Assembly (NCBI RefSeq): GCF_900141995.1
Contig: NZ_FQZA01000001.1
Coordinates: 348,392 to 412,391 of the forward strand
Length of the DNA: 64,000 bases
Direction of reading: 5' to 3'
Origin: Palleronia salina
Lineage (GTDB): Bacteria; Pseudomonadota; Alphaproteobacteria; Rhodobacterales; Rhodobacteraceae
Made by a program: the position numbers and the translations under genes. This document shows, in pieces, positions 60,940 to 64,000 of the stretch. Below the pieces are notes generated by a model, which saw only the letters and a list, made by a program, of their open reading frames with translations, made no database searches and had not been told where the DNA came from. Numbering within the stretch: the stretch's first letter is position 1; each line of letters opens with the position of its first letter.

Positions 60940-62048
60940 GCCGCGCGGGCCGCGTCGAGCGTGGCCAGAACGGCCTCGGCCGGGACATCGGCGGTGACGA
61001 AGGCCTGGCCGATCCCGCGTGCGAGGATGAATCGCGGGACGCCGTCCACCACCTTCTTGTCCTGGCCCATCAGGTCCAGCAACGCCTGCGACGGCGGCAG
61101 CGCGCCCGGGATGTCGTCCAGCGACCGCTTCATGCCCATGGCCTCGAGATGCGCGCGCACGCGGCTGGGCTCTTCCTGGCTGCACAGCCCCAGCCGCGCG
61201 GACAGGTCGAACGCCAGCGCGCAGCCGATGGCCACGCCCTCGCCATGCAGAAGCCGGTCGGAATAGCCGGTCGCCGCCTCGAGCGCGTGGCAGAAGGTGT
61301 GGCCCAGGTTCAGAAGCGCGCGGTCGCCCTGCTCGGTCTCGTCGCGCATGACGATATCGGCCTTCATCTGCACGGATCGCTGCACGGCCTGCGCCCGCAG
61401 CGCGCCGTCCCCGGCGGCCAGCGCGGGGCCGTTCGCCTCGAGCCACCGGAAGAACTCCGCGTCGCCCAGCAGGCCGTATTTCGCGACCTCGCCGTAGCCG
61501 GCCCGGAAATCGCGCGGCGTCAGCGTGTCCAGCACATCCGTATCGGCCAGGACCAGGCTCGGCTGGTGAAACGCGCCCACCAGGTTCTTGCCGGCGGGCG
61601 AGTTGATGCCGGTCTTGCCGCCGACCGAGCTGTCGACCTGCGCCAGCAGCGACGTGGGCACCTGAACGAAGCGCACGCCGCGCCGCAGGATCGCGGCGGC
61701 GAAGCCCACCAGGTCACCGATGACCCCACCGCCGAGCGCGATGACCACGTCCCGCCGCTCGACCTTCTGGGCCAGCAGCCATTCCACGACCTCCTGCAGG
61801 CGGGCCCAGCTCTTCGTGGCCTCCCCCGGCGGCAGCGTCAAAGCCTCGGAGGCGATGCCCGCGTCCATCAGCGCGGCTTGCAGCGGCGCGAGATGATGCG
61901 CCGCGACCGTCTCGTCGGTGACGACCACCACGCGCGGGCGGCTGAGCAGCGGCGCGACCAGCGCGCCCGCCTGACCGATCAGCCCCGGACCGATCCGCAC
62001 GTCGTAGGACCGCGCGCCAAGGTCCACGTGAACGACGCCGCCGCTCAC
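60936..62048 (-). CDS. aroB: 3-dehydroquinate synthase
   Basis: Second step of the shikimate pathway. The protein (370 residues) starts at a GTG that overlaps the aroK stop (GTGA) and reads MSGGVVHVDLGARSYDV. It has VVIALGGGVIGDLVGFAAAI, VPTSLLAQVDSSVGGKTGIN, FRAGYGEVAKYGLLGD and NLGHTFCHALEAATGY with the zinc-binding histidines. The pathway leads to chorismate, the TrpE substrate encoded at 21-22 kb. Confidence 0.97.
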   Translation of the reverse strand: MSGGVVHVDLGARSYDVRIGPGLIGQAGALVAPLLSRPRVVVVTDETVAAHHLAPLQAALMDAGIASEALTLPPGEATKSWARLQEVVEWLLAQKVERRDVVIALGGGVIGDLVGFAAAILRRGVRFVQVPTSLLAQVDSSVGGKTGINSPAGKNLVGAFHQPSLVLADTDVLDTLTPRDFRAGYGEVAKYGLLGDAEFFRWLEANGPALAAGDGALRAQAVQRSVQMKADIVMRDETEQGDRALLNLGHTFCHALEAATGYSDRLLHGEGVAIGCALAFDLSARLGLCSQEEPSRVRAHLEAMGMKRSLDDIPGALPPSQALLDLMGQDKKVVDGVPRFILARGIGQAFVTADVPAEAVLATLDAARAA

Positions 62049-62599
62049 AGCTCGACCTCCGCGCCCAGCACCCCGCCATGCACCGACAGTGCCGCGATGA
62101 CCTTCTGTGCCATCTGCTCGATGCTCAGCCGCCCGTCGGCATCGACGATGACGCCGGCTTGGGAATAGGCCGGCTCGCGCTTGGCGCAAAGCTCGCTCAG
62201 CGTGGCTTTCGGGTCGGGCGTGCGCAGCAGGGGGCGGGTGTCCTTGTGGCGCACGCGGGACCAGAGGAGTTCGAGATCGGCGCGCAGCCACACGGCAATG
62301 CCCCGCGCGGCGATCATCTGGCGATTGCGCTCGGCCAGGAACGCCCCGCCGCCCGTGGACAGGACCGATGGCGTCCCGTCCAGCAGGCGCGACAGGACCT
62401 GGCTTTCCTTCTCGCGGAAATAGGGCTCGCCGTAGCGATCGAAGATCTCGGGAATCGACAGGTTCGCGGCGCTGACGATCTCGGCATCCGAATCGACGAA
62501 GGGGGCATCCAGGAGGCGGGCCATGGCCGTGCCGACGGCGGTTTTTCCCGCGCCCATCATGCCCACGAGCGCGACGGTTTTCTGCAAGGTGCGGCTCAA
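62045..62599 (-). CDS. aroK: shikimate kinase
   Basis: Phosphorylates shikimate at O3. The 184-residue protein has the P-loop VALVGMMGAGKTAVGTAMA, DSDAEIVSAANLSIPEIFDR, FREKESQVLSRLL and the substrate-binding LSTGGGAFLAERN. The start appears to be TTG (MSRTLQK), with GGGGGA about 7 bases upstream; no in-frame ATG precedes the P-loop. It leads the aroK-aroB operon. Confidence 0.95.
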   Translation of the reverse strand: MSRTLQKTVALVGMMGAGKTAVGTAMARLLDAPFVDSDAEIVSAANLSIPEIFDRYGEPYFREKESQVLSRLLDGTPSVLSTGGGAFLAERNRQMIAARGIAVWLRADLELLWSRVRHKDTRPLLRTPDPKATLSELCAKREPAYSQAGVIVDADGRLSIEQMAQKVIAALSVHGGVLGAEVEL

Positions 62600-62733
62600 A
62601 CGGCGTTCCCCCGCTCATATTGTTGCAATCCGGCCTTGAATGGCGTGAAACTGCCGAAAAGACCAGTTATAAAAGCGGCAATCGGCGCTCAGAACGCCGC
62701 GGGCCGGGGCAGGATCAGCAAGGGGCACAGCTT

Positions 62734-62868
62734 TTGTTCAGACTTTTCAAGGCACTGATTTTCCTTCTGATCCTCGGCTTCATCGGGCTTGTGGGTTACG
62801 CCTATCTGGGCGACATGTCGCCCGATCAGTCGCAACAATCGGTTCCCGTCACACTGGATGGTCAATAG
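62734..62868 (+). CDS. 44-residue single-helix membrane protein
   Basis: A short unknown protein with a TTG start (AAGGGG about 9 bases before it) reading MFRLFKALIFLLILGFIGLV, then GYAYLGDMSPDQSQQSVPVT. A longer in-frame start at 62620 would add 38 unlikely residues. One N-terminal membrane helix and a short polar tail are likely. It is divergent from aroK and its end overlaps the start of the following exported protein by 11 bases, so the two are probably co-expressed. Confidence 0.65.
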   Translation: MFRLFKALIFLLILGFIGLVGYAYLGDMSPDQSQQSVPVTLDGQ

Positions 62869-64000
62869 CCGCGTCCTTCTCATGGCCTGCGCCTTTCCCG
62901 TGGCCGCCGCGGCGCAAGACCGTGTGCCGTTGTCGGCCATCGGGTGGCTGTCGGATTCCGTGACCCTGCCCGCCGCGCTGCCGCGCCCCGTGGCCCCCGA
63001 TGCGGCCGAGCCGCCGGTGGCGTCGAACGCGCTGCCCGGCCGGGTGACGGTCCGTCCGCTGGATGGCCCCGACGCGCCGCCCGCGGCCCTTGGCCTGTTC
63101 TCGCCCGCCTCGCGCGGGCTGCCGTCCGAGCTGTGGGCAACGGGGGCCGAGCCGGAGCTTGACGCCATCCGCCCGGCCACCCTCGCCGCCAGCCAACGTC
63201 TGCTGCACGACCTGTTGGCCGCCGACCCGGGACGCAGCGGTGCCGACGACGCGGACGAGGCACTGTTCCTCGAACGGGTCGACGCGCTGATGGGGCTGGG
63301 CCAGCTCGATACCGCGCGATCCATGCTCGATCTCGCGGGGCGCGACCGGCCGCGGTCGTTCCGGCGCTGGTTCGACATCGCGCTGCTGACCGGGCAGGAG
63401 AACGCGGGCTGTTCGGCCATGCGGCGGCTGCCGCAGATCACGCCCACCTACCCCGCGCGCATCTTCTGCCTGGCGCGCGGCGGCGACTGGCGCGCGGCGG
63501 AGCTGACGCTCGAGACGGCGCGCAGCCTCGATGTCATCACCGCCGCCGAGGCCGAGCGTCTGCGCCTGTTCCTGGACGAACTGGCCGATCCGCTGATGCT
63601 GCCCCCGCCGGTTTCGCCCTCGCCGCTGGACTTCGCGATCCTGGCCGCTGTGGGCGAGCCGCTGCGCACCCCTGCCCTGCCGCTGGCCTTCGCCCATGCC
63701 GACCTGAGGCCGATCACCGGCTGGAAGCTGCGGCTCGACGCCGCCGAACGGCTGGCCCGGCGCGGCGCCATCACGGCCGACCGGCTGTGGCAGATCTACG
63801 GCGAGCGGGCTCCGGCCGCCTCGGGCGCGTTGTGGGACCGGGTGGACCTGGCGCAGCAGCTCGACGCGGCCGTCGAGGCGGCGGAACCCGCCCGGGTCAG
63901 CGCGCTGATGCCGCAGGTGTGGAACGCGATGCAGGCGGCGGGGCTGACCCACGCGCTTGCCGCGCGCTATGCCGACGACCTGGGCCGCCTGCCCCTGACC
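62858..64000 (+). CDS. unknown exported protein, runs off the window
   Basis: At least 381 residues are visible, with no stop before the right edge. The start MVNSRVLLMACAFPVAAAAQ (or an internal ATG 24 bases later) is a typical signal peptide with cleavage after AAAQ or AAA. The body is helical and Ala/Leu/Arg-rich with repeated ARxxL-like helices (DALMGLGQLDTARSMLDLAG, DWRAAELTLETARSL), which suggests TPR-like helical repeats. Two cysteines (GCSAMRRL, IFCLARG) are seen in the body. I do not recognise the family. Confidence 0.75.
   Translation, partial: MVNSRVLLMACAFPVAAAAQDRVPLSAIGWLSDSVTLPAALPRPVAPDAAEPPVASNALPGRVTVRPLDGPDAPPAALGLFSPASRGLPSELWATGAEPELDAIRPATLAASQRLLHDLLAADPGRSGADDADEALFLERVDALMGLGQLDTARSMLDLAGRDRPRSFRRWFDIALLTGQENAGCSAMRRLPQITPTYPARIFCLARGGDWRAAELTLETARSLDVITAAEAERLRLFLDELADPLMLPPPVSPSPLDFAILAAVGEPLRTPALPLAFAHADLRPITGWKLRLDAAERLARRGAITADRLWQIYGERAPAASGALWDRVDLAQQLDAAVEAAEPARVSALMPQVWNAMQAAGLTHALAARYADDLGRLPLT

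Overview
The window is a GC-rich chromosomal segment of an alphaproteobacterium, most likely a member of the Rhodobacteraceae. The evidence is the dusB-ntrB-ntrC-ntrY-ntrX order with an NtrC that lacks the sigma-54 contact loop, a fused IspDF, CtrA next to its inhibitor SciP, a T. maritima-type SpeD, a metal-cysteine-free HemB, LpxI instead of LpxH, COQ10, Usg and a LexA box of the GTTC-N7-GTTC class. Nearly everything is core chromosome. I saw no insertion sequences, prophage, CRISPR array, rRNA or tRNA.

Layout. 1-8.9 kb (minus strand): nitrogen regulation genes dusB-ntrBC and ntrYX, then an alpha/beta hydrolase and the start of trkA. 9-12.6 kb (plus): ispDF-pgpA-cinA and an ammonium transporter without glnK. 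12.6-14.3 kb (minus): two low-complexity unknown proteins with similar C-termini, and coq10. 14.4-18.2 kb: hpt, cytochrome c', a diheme cytochrome c with a 58-residue membrane protein, an unknown membrane protein, and hemB. 18.3-22.3 kb: a SYLF lipoprotein, ppiD and trpE. 22.3-25 kb (minus): a sorbosone/glucose dehydrogenase-like lipoprotein, a tautomerase, and rplM-rpsI. 25.3-27.5 kb: polyamine genes speD and speE with a 2H phosphoesterase between them, then usg. 27.7-34.8 kb: gyrA, a short BLUF blue-light sensor, a DoxX-like protein, trmFO, gluQ, hisI and a NifU-like protein.

34.8-41 kb (minus): a structured non-coding stretch, a 39-residue membrane protein behind a LexA box, recG-ligA, and ctrA with sciP. 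41-42.2 kb: mnmA. 42.4-54.5 kb is one long envelope and isoprenoid block on the minus strand: pyrH-frr-uppS-cdsA-dxr-rseP, a 41-residue membrane protein, then bamA-skp-fabZ-lpxA-lpxI-lpxB. 54.5-64 kb: miaA, an AraC regulator with an orphan substrate-binding protein, a DUF1206 protein, a lytic transglycosylase, ssb, a LysE exporter, aroK-aroB, a 44-residue membrane protein, and an unknown exported protein that runs off the end.

The strongest candidate for something undescribed is the LexA-controlled 39-residue membrane protein at 35.2-35.4 kb. It resembles known SOS-induced small membrane proteins (SidA of Caulobacter, TisB of E. coli) in design, not in recognisable sequence. It is followed by a structured leader-like 3' region and a strong terminator. 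Other points worth a look are a BLUF gene whose tail is antisense to the end of gyrA, a hairpin that covers the ppiD ribosome binding site, three convergent gene pairs that each share one CTAG as both stop codons, and several short membrane proteins. All functional statements rest on motif reading; no database searches or computations were run.
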